DNA of 64,000 bases from Sutterella sp. AM11-39 (GTDB taxonomy: Bacteria > Pseudomonadota > Gammaproteobacteria > Burkholderiales > Burkholderiaceae_F), in NCBI RefSeq assembly GCF_003472385.1, contig NZ_QRLV01000006.1:62001-126000 (forward strand). The letters run 5' to 3'. Below, piece by piece: positions 52,485 through 63,741 of this stretch; within the stretch, counting starts at the first letter, position 1; each line of letters opens with the position of its first letter. Made by a program: the position numbers and the translations under genes. The notes beneath the pieces were generated by a model. That model saw only the letters and a program-made list of their open reading frames with translations. It made no database searches and was not told where the DNA came from.

Positions 52485-54298
52485 GGCTTCGGGCATATCT
52501 GTGGGTAGAGGATGTGCCTGAAGATCCACCAAAGCTTTGCCGGACACGGTCTTGTCACAATTCAGTCAGCTAAAAATGTCGGAGCACGTTGTGTTCCGTT
52601 TTTTTTCGTTCGTAGCCGTGCTCTTGGCCCTGTCAAGCGATCGTGAAATACCGAAGGGAGGCGCAGCCGACCGAGGATATGTCGCGAAAGCGCTTGACCG
52701 GGCCAAGGCACGGCGATAGCCTCGGCTCGCGGAGGAGGCCTTCCGGCATCCTCCCGAGCCACGTGGCGGCGAACGCGGTGGGGGTTTGGGGGAGGCAGCG
52801 CCTCCCTCCAATCATTGCGGCGTATAAAAACACAAAAGCCATCGCATTCTGTACTGTTCCGTCTTCCACAACCAAACACACAAAAGCAATGGCTCGACCG
52901 CTCAGTGTATGCAAGCACTTCGCCCATGTCAACGAACAGGTTGTCATCGAGGACATGGATTTAAACGTTGATAAAGACGGTGTCGTCTCCGTCATCCTTG
53001 ACGTACGACCGTACAAGCGGCATCAGCGTCGTTGCCCGCACTGCGGCAAACGCTGCCCCGGCTACGACTCGATGTCTGCATCACCTCGCCTTTGGCGTGC
53101 ACTGGACTGCGGCGGCATCCTGCTGTATCTGCGCCATGCGCCGGGCCGGATTCAGTGTCCGGATCATGGTGTCGTTACCAGTGCGGTTCCCTGGGCCTTT
53201 CACGGATCGGGCTTCACCAAGGAGTTCGATTTACAAGTGGCCTGGCTGGCCAAGTACCTGCCTCGCTCAAGCATTGAAAAGCTCATGCGCATCGATTGGA
53301 AAACGGTCGGCCGCTGCGTTGAGCGGGCACAGCTTCATCTGGATCCCGATGCAGATAAGCGGCGTCTCGACGGGCTCGTCAACATTGGCGTCGACGAGAC
53401 GTCCTATCGCAAGGGCCATAAATACATGACCGTCGTCGTCAACCACGATACCGGTGAAGTGGTGTGGGTGCATGAGAATCACGGTAAAAGTGTGTTCGAG
53501 AAGTTCTTTGAGGATCTGAGCCAAGAGCAGCGAGCAAGTATTCGATGTGTCAGCGGTGACGGCGCTCGCTGGATTGACGATTGCATCAAGCAATACGTGC
53601 CGCACGCGATACGCTGCGTGGATCCATTCCATGTCGTGCAATGGGCCGGCGACGCGCTCGATACGATGCGCACACAGATCTGGCAGTCTCTTCGAGTTGA
53701 GGCACGCGGAATCGAAAAACAGATCAAGAACAACGACGATCCTCAGGAAATCAGGCGTCTAAGGGCCGAGCAGCAAGTCCGTGAACTGCAGGCCACAAGC
53801 ATCAAGCATTCAGCGTACACACTGGGCAAGGGAAAGGAAAATCTGACCTCGTTTCAGAGTCAAAGGCTTGCGCTCATAGCCGAAAGTCAGCCGGCGCTGT
53901 ACAAGGCATATCAACTCAAGGAGCAACTGCGGATCATCCTCAAAATGCCCATCGATCAGGACCGCTATTTCTTGCAGAAATGGTACTGGCGAGCGTCGCA
54001 CTCTCGCTCGCAGGTAATCAAGGACCTGGCTCGAAAGATTAAGCGGCATCAGGAGAACATCTTCAACACAATCCAAAACGGGTTGAGCAATGCCCGCATC
54101 GAGGCGATCAACAACAAGATCAAACTGTTGGTACGCCGCGCCTACGGCTTCAGAAACCTTCAGAACATGTTCGCCTACGTCAAGCTGATTTGCTCGAACG
54201 TGGATATCCCGCTACCGAACCGCCCCGTGGTGTCGCTTGACCGTCCCGTGGGGAGGTAGATTCTCGGTGCGTTTACCCACACTTATGCACGAAGAGCC
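52485..54298 (+). mobile_element. ISL3-family insertion sequence
   Basis: Left end GGCTTCGGGCATATCTGTGG (52485 on) and, inverted, right end GGCTCTTCGTGCATAAGTGT (ending at 54298) share TCG-GCATA--TGTGGGTA with few mismatches and a 2-bp length difference. One transposase gene lies inside. The 400 bp between the left end and the gene are longer than usual for ISL3. No 8-bp target duplication was seen at these borders, so the exact ends may be off or one end rearranged. Confidence 0.7.
52889..54259 (+). CDS. ISL3-family transposase
   Basis: 456 residues. An N-terminal zinc-ribbon (RRCPHCGKRCPGYD; later RIQCPDHG) is followed by an HTH (SIEKLMRIDWKTVGRCV) and the DDE domain: GVDETSYRKGHKYMTVVVNH, SGDGARWIDDCI, CVDPFHVVQW and the final Glu region SNARIEAINNKIKLLVRRAYG. 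This is full length for the family and appears active. ATG at 52889 gives MARPLSVCKHFAHV; the open frame upstream is not family-like. Confidence 0.93.
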   Translation: MARPLSVCKHFAHVNEQVVIEDMDLNVDKDGVVSVILDVRPYKRHQRRCPHCGKRCPGYDSMSASPRLWRALDCGGILLYLRHAPGRIQCPDHGVVTSAVPWAFHGSGFTKEFDLQVAWLAKYLPRSSIEKLMRIDWKTVGRCVERAQLHLDPDADKRRLDGLVNIGVDETSYRKGHKYMTVVVNHDTGEVVWVHENHGKSVFEKFFEDLSQEQRASIRCVSGDGARWIDDCIKQYVPHAIRCVDPFHVVQWAGDALDTMRTQIWQSLRVEARGIEKQIKNNDDPQEIRRLRAEQQVRELQATSIKHSAYTLGKGKENLTSFQSQRLALIAESQPALYKAYQLKEQLRIILKMPIDQDRYFLQKWYWRASHSRSQVIKDLARKIKRHQENIFNTIQNGLSNARIEAINNKIKLLVRRAYGFRNLQNMFAYVKLICSNVDIPLPNRPVVSLDRPVGR

Positions 54299-54401
54299 TT
54301 TTTTTTCGGCGCCTTCTTCGGCGGCTCGAAAAGTAACCAGCGAATCCTTTCGGTTTCAACTCTCGTGAGTAAGCGCGTCAGTAGCCTCCAACGGACTGAT
54401 G

Positions 54402-54471
54402 CGCTTTTTCTTGCTCCCAGCAAGAAAAAGCGGCTCTTCATTGTCTCGAATTTGCGAGGCGAAGAGCCGCT
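54402..54471 (-). terminator. Terminator of asd, overlapping a second palindrome
   Basis: On the minus strand AGCGGCTCTTC (54471-54461) pairs with GAAGAGCCGCT (54439-54429), followed by TTTTTC. The same T-run is the arm of a perfect 14-bp hairpin (54402-54415 with 54419-54432, loop CCC), so the two structures are mutually exclusive. Confidence 0.85.
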
Positions 54472-54493
54472 GTATCAGCGAAGTGATTGATCG

Positions 54494-55627
54494 TTAAGCC
54501 GCCTTGTACTCGCACAGAATGCGAAGCATACGGCGCAACGGTTCGGCGGCGCCCCAGAGCAACTGGTCGCCGACCGTAAAGGCGCTGATATATTCCGGTC
54601 CCATGGCAAGCTTGCGAATACGACCGATCGGAATACGGCGCGTACCGGAAATCTTGGCCGGAGACAGTTCCTCAATGGACTCTTCCTTACGGTTGGGAAC
54701 CACGTAGGCCCATTCGTTGGCATTGTCGAGAAGGTTTTCGATCTCTTCAACCGAAACGTCCTTCTTGAGCTTAACCGTCAGAGCCTGGCTGTGGCAGCGC
54801 ATGGCACCCACGCGCACGCATAGTCCTTCGACAATGAGCGAACCGGGTTCACCGTGAGCAGGCAGACCGAGAATCTTGTTGGCTTCGGATCCGCCCTTCC
54901 ATTCTTCACGGGACTGGCCGTTACCCAGATCCTTGTCGATCCAGGGAATCAGGGAGCCCGCAAGCGGAGCGCCGAAAGCCGTCTTCGGGAAGTCGGCTGC
55001 GGAAAAAGCCTGCGTCACCTTGCGGTCAATGTCGAGAATGGCAGAACGCGGATCGGCAAGCTCTTCACGAACGCTGTTGGCAAGATACCCCATCTGAGAG
55101 AGCAGCTCGCGCATATTTTGTGCGCCTGCACCTGATGCAGCCTGATAAGTCATGGAGCTCACCCACTCGACGAGATCAGCCTTAATCAGACCGTCCAGAG
55201 CCATCAGCATGAGCGAAACGGTGCAGTTGCCGCCGATGTAGTCCCTGATGCCTGCGGCAAGGCTCTTGTCGATCACCGGACGATTGACAGGATCAAGCAC
55301 GATGACGGCGTTATCCTGCATGCGCAGCGTGGAAGCCGCATCAATCCAGTAGCCATCCCAGCCGGACTCGCGCAGTTTCGGGTGCACTTCTTTGGTGTAG
55401 TCCCCACCCTGACACGAAATGATCACATCGCACTGCGAAAGCGCCGCCACATCCTTGGCATCCTGCAAGTCTTCGGCTGCGCCTTTGACATTGGGCGCCT
55501 TGGCGCCTGCCGCCGACGTAGAAAAGAAAATGGTCTTTTCCACATGCGCAAAATCGTTTTCTTCCAGCATACGGCCCATGAGCACACTGCCCACCATGCC
55601 GCGCCAGCCCACCATACCTAAAATCAT
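54494..55627 (-). CDS. asd: Aspartate-semialdehyde dehydrogenase
   Basis: 377 residues, NADPH-dependent, second step from aspartate to lysine, threonine, methionine and diaminopimelate. NADP motif [14 protein letters not shown] at the start, catalytic Cys in [10 protein letters not shown], and the [11 protein letters not shown] and HSQALTVKL (substrate) segments. Long gram-negative type. It is the last gene of the leuC-leuD-leuB-asd cluster. Confidence 0.96.
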   Translation of the reverse strand: MILGMVGWRGMVGSVLMGRMLEENDFAHVEKTIFFSTSAAGAKAPNVKGAAEDLQDAKDVAALSQCDVIISCQGGDYTKEVHPKLRESGWDGYWIDAASTLRMQDNAVIVLDPVNRPVIDKSLAAGIRDYIGGNCTVSLMLMALDGLIKADLVEWVSSMTYQAASGAGAQNMRELLSQMGYLANSVREELADPRSAILDIDRKVTQAFSAADFPKTAFGAPLAGSLIPWIDKDLGNGQSREEWKGGSEANKILGLPAHGEPGSLIVEGLCVRVGAMRCHSQALTVKLKKDVSVEEIENLLDNANEWAYVVPNRKEESIEELSPAKISGTRRIPIGRIRKLAMGPEYISAFTVGDQLLWGAAEPLRRMLRILCEYKAA

Positions 55628-55747
55628 GGCAATGTCTCCCTATCGTTTCAGTGCCGTTGTCGGGAACCGGATGCGCACATCGAGGGTTGTGCGCGGTATT
55701 TTGGAACGCAGGCAGCGCGTTCCCGTACGCCGCCCGTTCCTTTTGTT

Positions 55748-56824
<1,077 letters not shown>

Positions 56825-56862
56825 TTTTGTTTTGCCGTTGTTTGGTTTCTTGTGAAAAAGGT

Positions 56863-57525
56863 TCAGGCTTCGGTTTGCTGAAGCGTCGGAGCCAGCCAGG
56901 GCTTTTCAGCCAAACGCTTGGCTTCATATTCTTCAATCGCCTGCTTGTTGCGTGAAAGCGTAATGCCGATATCGTCAAAGCCGTTCATCATGGCCCAGCG
57001 GCGGAAAGGTGCAACGTCAAAGTGCGTGGACGCTCCGCTCGGTTCAATCACCAGCTGTTGATCCAGATCGACCGTGAGCTTGTAGCCGGGCGTCGCCTTG
57101 CAGTCTTCGAACAGACGATCGAGAACCAGCTCGGGAATCATCACGGGCAGCAGACCGTTTTTAAGCGAATTGGAATAGAAAATGTCGGCAAAGGACGGCG
57201 CGATGACGCAGCGGAAACCGTACTGCATCAGAGCCCAGGGCGCATGTTCGCGACTTGAGCCGCAGCCGAAGTTCTTGCGGGCAAGCAGAATGCTCGCGCC
57301 CTGATAGCGAGGTTCGTTCAACACGAAGTCGGGATTGAGAGGACGCTTGGTGCAGTCCATCCCCGGCTCTCCCTTGTCGAGATAGCGCCATTCGTCAAAG
57401 CAGTTGGGACCGTAGCCGGTACGGTAGATTGACTTTAGAAACTGCTTCGGAATGATGGCATCAGTATCGACATTGCTGCGGTCAAGCGGAGCGACAAGGC
57501 CGTTGAGCACAGTGAATTTTTCCAT
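56863..57525 (-). CDS. leuD: 3-isopropylmalate dehydratase small subunit
   Basis: 220 residues. It pairs with LeuC to isomerise isopropylmalate. Motifs: [59 protein letters not shown]. Standard bacterial length. Confidence 0.97.
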   Translation of the reverse strand: MEKFTVLNGLVAPLDRSNVDTDAIIPKQFLKSIYRTGYGPNCFDEWRYLDKGEPGMDCTKRPLNPDFVLNEPRYQGASILLARKNFGCGSSREHAPWALMQYGFRCVIAPSFADIFYSNSLKNGLLPVMIPELVLDRLFEDCKATPGYKLTVDLDQQLVIEPSGASTHFDVAPFRRWAMMNGFDDIGITLSRNKQAIEEYEAKRLAEKPWLAPTLQQTEA

Positions 57526-57558
57526 TTTTGTTTTCCTTATGCGTTTGCCTTGTGAGCG

Positions 57559-58980
57559 TTAAAAGAGTTTGGAGACGTCAACGAAGTGACCTTCCACGGC
57601 CGCTGCGGCAGCCATGGCGGGACTCACCAGATGCGTGCGCCCGCCTTTACCCTGACGGCCTTCGAAATTGCGGTTGGAGGTGGAGGCGCAGCGATCGCCC
57701 GGACTCAGACGATCAGCGTTCATCGCCAGACACATCGAGCAGCCAGGTTCACGCCACTCAAAGCCTGCTTCGATGAAGATCTTGTCCAGACCTTCTTTTT
57801 CGGCCTGCATCTTCACGAGGCCGGAGCCCGGCACAATCAGAGCCTGCACGACATTGGGAGCCACCTTCTTGCCAAGCTTCTTGACGACGTATGCCGCCGC
57901 ACGTATGTCCTCGATGCGGGAGTTCGTGCAGGAACCGACGAAGACGTGATCGGGCTTGATGTCGGTGATCTTGGTGCCGGGCACGAGATCCATGTACTTA
58001 AGCGCGCGCATCTGACCTTCGCGCTTTACCGGATCCATTTCCTTTTCGGGATCGGGCACGACGCCGTCGATTGACGTCACCATTTCGGGCGACGTTCCCC
58101 ACGTCACCATCGGACGAATTTCTTCGGCGCGCAGTTCGACCACGACATCGAAATGGGCGTCCGGGTCAGACACGAGTGTCTTCCAATAGGCAACCGCCTT
58201 GTCCCAGTTTTCTCCCTTGGGCGCCAGCGGTCGGCCACGCATGTATTCGATCGTCTTTTCGTCGACGGCAACAAGACCGGAGCGTGCGCCCGCTTCAATG
58301 GCCATGTTGCACAGGGTCATGCGGCCTTCCATCGAAAGCGAACGGATCGCAGAGCCCGCGAATTCAATCGTGCAGCCCGTTCCGCCGGCCGTACCGATCT
58401 TGCCGATGACTGCCAGAGCGATATCCTTGCCGGTGATGCCGGGGCCAAGCTTGCCTTCGACACGCACGAGCATATTCTTGTTCTTCTTGGTGATGAGCGT
58501 CTGCGTAGCAAGCACGTGCTCCACTTCAGAGGTGCCGATGCCGAAAGCCAGAGCCGCGCAAGCGCCGTGCGTTGACGTGTGGCTGTCGCCGCACACGACC
58601 GTCATGCCGGGCAGCGTGGCCCCTTCTTCCGGGCCCATAACATGGATGACGCCCTGCCCCTTGTCCATAAACGGGAAATAAGCGGCCGGACAGATGCTCT
58701 TCATGTTCTTGTCGAGGGTTTCGACCTGCAGCAATGCGATCGGATCGGTAATTCCGGCGAGTCCCTTCTCCCAACCCGTCGTCGGCGTATTGTGATCGGC
58801 CGTCGCCACAATGGAGGATTCGCGCCAGGGCTTGCGTCCGGCAAGCCGCAATCCTTCAAAGGCCTGCGGGCTGGTGACTTCGTGCATCAAATGGCGGTCA
58901 ATGTAGATGGTGGCAGTACCGTCGCCTTCGGCGGTTACCACATGTTCATCCCAGAGCTTGTCGTAAAGAGTTTTTGACAT
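57559..58980 (-). CDS. leuC: 3-isopropylmalate dehydratase large subunit
   Basis: 473 residues, aconitase-family protein with a 4Fe-4S cluster. Cluster cysteines are seen in [10 protein letters not shown] and GCSMCLAMN; other motifs are [13 protein letters not shown] and [14 protein letters not shown] at 58980 gives [15 protein letters not shown], the family start. It is the first gene of the leucine cluster and divergent from the LuxR-type regulator. Confidence 0.97.
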   Translation of the reverse strand: MSKTLYDKLWDEHVVTAEGDGTATIYIDRHLMHEVTSPQAFEGLRLAGRKPWRESSIVATADHNTPTTGWEKGLAGITDPIALLQVETLDKNMKSICPAAYFPFMDKGQGVIHVMGPEEGATLPGMTVVCGDSHTSTHGACAALAFGIGTSEVEHVLATQTLITKKNKNMLVRVEGKLGPGITGKDIALAVIGKIGTAGGTGCTIEFAGSAIRSLSMEGRMTLCNMAIEAGARSGLVAVDEKTIEYMRGRPLAPKGENWDKAVAYWKTLVSDPDAHFDVVVELRAEEIRPMVTWGTSPEMVTSIDGVVPDPEKEMDPVKREGQMRALKYMDLVPGTKITDIKPDHVFVGSCTNSRIEDIRAAAYVVKKLGKKVAPNVVQALIVPGSGLVKMQAEKEGLDKIFIEAGFEWREPGCSMCLAMNADRLSPGDRCASTSNRNFEGRQGKGGRTHLVSPAMAAAAAVEGHFVDVSKLF

Positions 58981-59215
58981 GGGGCAATGTCCGAGAGTTT
59001 TAAGTTTTGATTTTGTTCTGAAATAGGCACTCATTACCTTGAGATAAAGGAAACAGAGCCGATTTTTGTAGTATGCCACGAGCGTCATAAATCGACATAA
59101 GCACTTCTGCTCAGAAAACGGAGGCTTTTGAAGTAACCTTTCAAATGACCTCAATTTCAGCCACGAAACTTTTAGAATTGAACATTCGGTAGCACCCTAT
59201 GAACGTCCTTTTCAT

Positions 59216-59878
59216 ATGAACTTTCTTCTCGTCGACGACCATTCTCTGATTGTTCAGGCTCTTTCGGTTTTGCTCAAGGCAAAGTTTGAAGGAGCTCAAG
59301 TCTTGACCGGCAGCACGGCCGAAGATGCGCGAGCTCTTGTGCGCGAACACAGCGAAGATACGGATTTGCTGATTCTTGATCTGAATCTGCCGGGCGTGCA
59401 GACGCCGACGAGTCTTCTCGAAGAGTTGGTTCAGACCAACCCGGCACTCAAAATTCTGGTGCTCTCGGGCATCGTCGATCAGGCCAACATCATGCGCGTG
59501 CTGCAGCTCGGTGCCGCCGGATTCGTACCCAAGTCGCTCGATACAAATATGCTGAGCGATGCCATCACCTTCGTGCTTCAAGGCGGCGTCTATATTCCGA
59601 CCCAACTTTTGAGTCAGAGTCAAAAGGAAGGATTCTTTACGGAAGCTGCCGTCGAGATGCAGCAGTCCACGCCTCAGGTCCGCCTTACGCAGCGCCAGCA
59701 GGAGGTGCTGCACACGCTCGCACGCGGTCTTCCCGTCAAGCGCATTTGCCGCGAATTGAATTTGTCGGAAGGCACAGTAAAAACGCACATCTCGGCCATC
59801 TACCGCGCCTTCGGTGCCCGCAACCGCACGGAAGCGCTCATCGCGGCTCGTCGTGCGGGCTTTGACGTCGTTCTCTAG
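59216..59878 (+). CDS. LuxR/NarL-family response regulator
   Basis: 220 residues. Receiver domain with the acidic pair LLVDDHS, phospho-Asp in LLILDLNLPG, Ser in LVLSGIV and Lys in GFVPKSLD. The HTH at 157-215 reads RLTQRQQEVLHTLARGLPVK then LNLSEGTVKTHISAIYRAFG. It is convergent with the hybrid kinase gene and shares a CTAG with it so that both stop codons overlap; the two are likely partners. Confidence 0.9.
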   Translation: MNFLLVDDHSLIVQALSVLLKAKFEGAQVLTGSTAEDARALVREHSEDTDLLILDLNLPGVQTPTSLLEELVQTNPALKILVLSGIVDQANIMRVLQLGAAGFVPKSLDTNMLSDAITFVLQGGVYIPTQLLSQSQKEGFFTEAAVEMQQSTPQVRLTQRQQEVLHTLARGLPVKRICRELNLSEGTVKTHISAIYRAFGARNRTEALIAARRAGFDVVL

Positions 59879-61737
59879 TCCGTTGTCTTGCGGTTTTCCG
59901 CCACCGCTCGGCGCAGGGCGGAGGCAAGCGCTTCAGCGCCTGCCGGCTTTTGCAGAATCACGGGCATGGCTTGTCCTTCGTTGTCGGGATTGAGAACAAG
60001 CGTTCGGTAGGCTCGTGCAATCACGTCTTCGCTTACGGCCGTAAGCAGCACGCAGGGGAAGTTGCGCGCCGCGCCAATACGCACGGCGAAAATCGCCTCC
60101 AACCCCGTCATCACGCCTTCACCCAAGTTGTAGTCCGACAATAATGCGGCCAGATTACCGTCCTGGGCTTCGGTCACCATGCGACTGATGAATTCCTGAG
60201 AAGGCTCACGAGAAGAAACGACTGTTGCGCCCCAGCTGTGGATGATGGCGCTCACGGCATTTCGCACAATGTCGTTGTCTTCCAGAATGCCCACCACACC
60301 GCGCATGTCAAGGTCGGTGGTAAGCGGCAAACCGTCGGCGGCATGATCCGCCGCGGCGTTCTTGACGCTAGTAAATTCCAGACGAAACACCGAACCCCGA
60401 CCCAGTCGGCTGCCGACGGTAATCGGAATACCCAGGCGCTTGGCTAGCCCGCTCACAATCGAGAGTCCAAGGCCATAACCGGTTTCGGAGTGTTTACCGG
60501 CCTCACCGCGATAGAAGGCCTCGAAAATGCGATGTCGGTCTTCTTCCGAAATACCCGGCCCCTGGTCGTACACACCGATCGTAATGCGGCCGTTTCGCAG
60601 ACGGCGCGCCGCCAGCACAATCTTGGAGCCGGGCTTCCTGCTGTAGCGAATGGCATTGGTAATAAGGTTCGTCAGAATGCGCTTGACGAACAAGGGGTCC
60701 GTATGGACGGTAAGCGGCAGCGGACGAGTCAGGAAGAAAAATCCTTTGGAGGCGGCAACCGGAGCAAATTCGGCGGCAAGCTCGGCAAAAAGCTCCGCAA
60801 CGCTCACATTTTCCATCTTGACGTCCAGGTGTCCGGTCTCAATGCGGCTGACTTCCAAAAGCTGCTCAACCAACGTCGAAATGTTTTGCGCGGTTGCACC
60901 AAGCTGCGCGATGACATCCTTGGTTTCGGGCGTTGATTGCATCTGCAGGATCTGCAGATAGATTCCCATGGCCTGCAAAGGCTGACGCAAATCGTGATTG
61001 GCGCCAGCAAAGAACTTCGCGCGTCGTTCGCTAGCCGCCGCAACAGCCCGCCGTTCGCTTTCGGCTCGCGACTTCTCACTTTTGAGTCGAGCCACCAAGC
61101 GTTCATTTTGAGCGTCGCGCGTCACCGCCATCACGACGACTTCACTTAAACGTCGGCCGCTGTAGAGAACAAAACAGATGAGTACGATGACGATCACGGT
61201 AAGTGCCGTCTGACCGATCTCCAGGGCACTCGTCAAGCCCAGCGTCAGGGGCCCCAGAGAGAGCAGCATCACGGCAAAGAGGCTGGGAATCCAGCAGGAA
61301 TAAGCCGGCCACGACGCAAAAACGACGGCCACCATCACCGACACCAGCACGACGATGTCCATTGTGTCCTGTGTGATGAGAAAAGCAACGCCCGCAAAGC
61401 CCCAGACGATGCCGGTTGCCACCGACTGAATCATCCACTGCCTAAGCCATTCGCGAATGTGCGCCTCGCGCCTCGTATCGGCCAAAAAGCGCCGACGCAG
61501 ACGCGCCCACAGCCAGACGGTGATCGTCAGAGCAACAAGCCAGGAGACCAGCATCACGTGATTGACAAGCGGCCAAAAACGCGCCGCAATACCCAAAGCT
61601 CCGATGATCTGCCCGGCAAGCGACACGGGAAGCAGTCGAAGCGACACATGAATCTGCTCGGAAAGAATGCGTGCGGTGGGGCGCTGCTGAGCGTCCATCC
61701 CCGTAAAAAGTCGCTTAATTGACTGCAGCCACTTCAC
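59875..61737 (-). CDS. Hybrid sensor histidine kinase with C-terminal receiver
   Basis: 620 residues. Six hydrophobic helices (40-200) with little periplasmic sequence form the sensor, then a coiled-coil (ERRAVAAASERRAKFF), HisKA FAGANHDLRQPLQAMGIYLQ, a HATPase (ILTNLITNAIRYSRKPG, YDQGPGISEEDR, GYGLGLSIVSGLAKRLG) and a receiver (GILEDNDIVRNAV, Asp in LLSDYNLGEG, Lys in ILQKPAG). The NHDLRQPL H-box is typical of membrane-sensing hybrid kinases that control NarL-type regulators. Signal unknown. Confidence 0.88.
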   Translation of the reverse strand: MKWLQSIKRLFTGMDAQQRPTARILSEQIHVSLRLLPVSLAGQIIGALGIAARFWPLVNHVMLVSWLVALTITVWLWARLRRRFLADTRREAHIREWLRQWMIQSVATGIVWGFAGVAFLITQDTMDIVVLVSVMVAVVFASWPAYSCWIPSLFAVMLLSLGPLTLGLTSALEIGQTALTVIVIVLICFVLYSGRRLSEVVVMAVTRDAQNERLVARLKSEKSRAESERRAVAAASERRAKFFAGANHDLRQPLQAMGIYLQILQMQSTPETKDVIAQLGATAQNISTLVEQLLEVSRIETGHLDVKMENVSVAELFAELAAEFAPVAASKGFFFLTRPLPLTVHTDPLFVKRILTNLITNAIRYSRKPGSKIVLAARRLRNGRITIGVYDQGPGISEEDRHRIFEAFYRGEAGKHSETGYGLGLSIVSGLAKRLGIPITVGSRLGRGSVFRLEFTSVKNAAADHAADGLPLTTDLDMRGVVGILEDNDIVRNAVSAIIHSWGATVVSSREPSQEFISRMVTEAQDGNLAALLSDYNLGEGVMTGLEAIFAVRIGAARNFPCVLLTAVSEDVIARAYRTLVLNPDNEGQAMPVILQKPAGAEALASALRRAVAENRKTTD

Positions 61738-61761
61738 TTTCGTTACTCTTCAAAATTGTCG

Positions 61762-62748
61762 TCAGACCCACCACAGCGGGGCATTTGCCTGTTGAGCACC
61801 GGGAAATTCGGTCGGCACCGGACAGTTGTCGGCTCGGATCACGAGCGTTTCATCGCGTAGGGTCACACGGCCCGACACGCCAAACGGCAGACACATCGTC
61901 GAATTGATGTGGCCATAGGGCAACCCGTACACCACAGGCAATCCGCATTCCGACATCGCATCCCTGAGCGTGTAGCGCCCCGCTCCTGATCCGGCATTGC
62001 GATCGGTTCCGGTAAAGTCTCCCGCGAGAATCAGCTTCTGGCGCTGCAATACGCCCGAGAGTTTCAACTGAGAAAGCATTCTCGAGACGCGCCAGGCCGG
62101 CTCATTGATGTCCTCGAGATACAGAATTCCGCCGTCGATTTGAGGGAAATACGGCGTACCGATTAGTGACGTAAGCACCGACAGATTGCCGCCCCACAAA
62201 ACACCTTCGGCTTCGATCGCTTCGCCTTGCGCTACAAGCTTTTCCTCAAACAGCGGACGACTCATCGCCCTCATGAAAAATTCAACCCTCGTCTCATCGG
62301 GAATGGAAAAGGCTGCCGCAACCGGCCCCTGCCAGCTCGCCTTGCCGCACTTGGCATAAAGCGCAAGATTGATTGCCGTGAGATCCGACAATCCCATAAA
62401 GACTGCGTGCGAAGCCCCCACGCGATCCCAATTGATCCGATCCAAAATACGCGCCGTACCGCTGCCGCCGCGCAATGCCAAAACCAGATCGGCCTGCGGA
62501 GCACACATCGCCTCTTCAAAACCTGCCGCACGCTGCGCATCGGTGCCGGCAAAACTCTTGTCCACTTGTCGGACATTAGCGGCCTCTTTCACCGACCACC
62601 CCAACGCACGCAAGGCGTCGCTGGCCGCATCGATACGTTCGTGATCAATTCTTTCATCGCCGGGCACAACAGTGAGAGCACGCGAAGGCGCGCAAATCCA
62701 CAATTCCGGCGCAATGACGGTTTCGGAAGAAGGAGTCTCGCAGATCAT
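61762..62748 (-). CDS. ldcA: Muramoyltetrapeptide LD-carboxypeptidase (S66 family)
   Basis: 328 residues, cytoplasmic cell-wall recycling serine peptidase that removes the terminal D-Ala from tetrapeptides. The catalytic Ser lies in VFMGLSDLTAIN, the Glu in YLEDINEPAWRVSRML and the His in YGHINSTMCLPFG; LALRGGSGTARILDRI and GVLWGGNLSVLTSLIGT are also seen. ATG at 62748 has a perfect GGAGGTG six bases upstream; a longer frame (to 62769) would overlap the tadA stop. Downstream of tadA, probably co-transcribed. Confidence 0.93.
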   Translation of the reverse strand: MICETPSSETVIAPELWICAPSRALTVVPGDERIDHERIDAASDALRALGWSVKEAANVRQVDKSFAGTDAQRAAGFEEAMCAPQADLVLALRGGSGTARILDRINWDRVGASHAVFMGLSDLTAINLALYAKCGKASWQGPVAAAFSIPDETRVEFFMRAMSRPLFEEKLVAQGEAIEAEGVLWGGNLSVLTSLIGTPYFPQIDGGILYLEDINEPAWRVSRMLSQLKLSGVLQRQKLILAGDFTGTDRNAGSGAGRYTLRDAMSECGLPVVYGLPYGHINSTMCLPFGVSGRVTLRDETLVIRADNCPVPTEFPGAQQANAPLWWV

Positions 62749-62765
62749 GTGCAGCACCTCCATCC

Positions 62766-63707
62766 TCAAGCCTGCGCTTTCTTACGTTTGGCCTTGAAGA
62801 AGTCCTGAAGAATCTTTTCGCACTCGGCGCGGCGTACGCCGGGCGTCATCTCCGGACGGTGATTCAAATGCGCTTTGGCGGCCACATCAATGGCGCCGCG
62901 CATGCCGCCGCAGTCGGGATCATCGGCGCCCCACACCACACGAGCCAGGCGCGCCAGACTGCAGGCAGCGGCACACATCGGACAGGGTTCCAGCGTCACG
63001 TAAAGCGTCGCGCCGTTGAGACGTTCATTGCCAAGCATCGCCGCGGCTTTGCGAATCACGAGCATTTCGGCATGTGCGGTCGGATCGTGACGAGTAACCA
63101 CTTCGTTCATGGCTGCCGCTACGATATTGCCATCCATCGCAATGACGGCACCGACCGGCACTTCATCGTTGTCATAGGCGAGTTTGGCCATGCGCAACGC
63201 CTCCTGCATCAGGCGGCGATCCAACTCCGGATCGGTGCTCATCGGCTTTGGTGCATTGACCTCCCGGTTTTTGGCCTGAAGCTGAGCGCGCACCCGATGT
63301 CTGCGCCTGACGCGTTCTCCTTCAAGCTCCCGCCAGTACTCGACCACCGCATCGGTCGTCTCAAATTCATCCGAGACGGGCGCTGTAAAGCGCACGCCGT
63401 CGTCGGTCAGCACCACAAGTCCGCACCCCTGCATCCACTCGTAGATTTCCTCGGTGGTACCGGCAAGCCAGGCTGCGTGATGGCTGCGGAAAAACTCCAA
63501 CCTCGCCAGGAACGTTTCCTGGTCAAGGAAATCGTCCTTGCCGGCTTGCGAGATAAAAAACAGCGCCGCCTGAAAGAAAATTTCCAGATCCAGCGGATTG
63601 CGAGTGAGACCGTTTAAAGAGACGCCGTTGCGTAGGCTCAGACGGTTGTAGTGTCCTGCGCTTTTGTTCGTAAAGCGGCCGGCTTGTGCAACATCGTTTT
63701 GAGACAC
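62766..63707 (-). CDS. tadA: tRNA adenosine(34) deaminase with an N-terminal extra domain
   Basis: 313 residues from a GTG start at 63707 (AAGGAGAC five bases upstream). Residues 156-313 are canonical TadA, which converts A34 to inosine in tRNA-Arg: zinc ligands in AHAEMLVIRKAA (His212, Glu214 catalytic) and EPCPMCAAAC (Cys242, Cys245). Residues 1-155 are an extra part with no recognised family (TRNPLDLEIFFQAALFFISQ, EEIYEWMQGCGLVVLTDDG), perhaps a winged-helix-like fold. An internal Met156 (63242) could start ordinary TadA. The enzyme is essential in most bacteria. Confidence 0.92.
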   Translation of the reverse strand: MSQNDVAQAGRFTNKSAGHYNRLSLRNGVSLNGLTRNPLDLEIFFQAALFFISQAGKDDFLDQETFLARLEFFRSHHAAWLAGTTEEIYEWMQGCGLVVLTDDGVRFTAPVSDEFETTDAVVEYWRELEGERVRRRHRVRAQLQAKNREVNAPKPMSTDPELDRRLMQEALRMAKLAYDNDEVPVGAVIAMDGNIVAAAMNEVVTRHDPTAHAEMLVIRKAAAMLGNERLNGATLYVTLEPCPMCAAACSLARLARVVWGADDPDCGGMRGAIDVAAKAHLNHRPEMTPGVRRAECEKILQDFFKAKRKKAQA

Positions 63708-63741
63708 GTGACGTCTCCTTATCGTCGGTTTGCAAAGTTGA

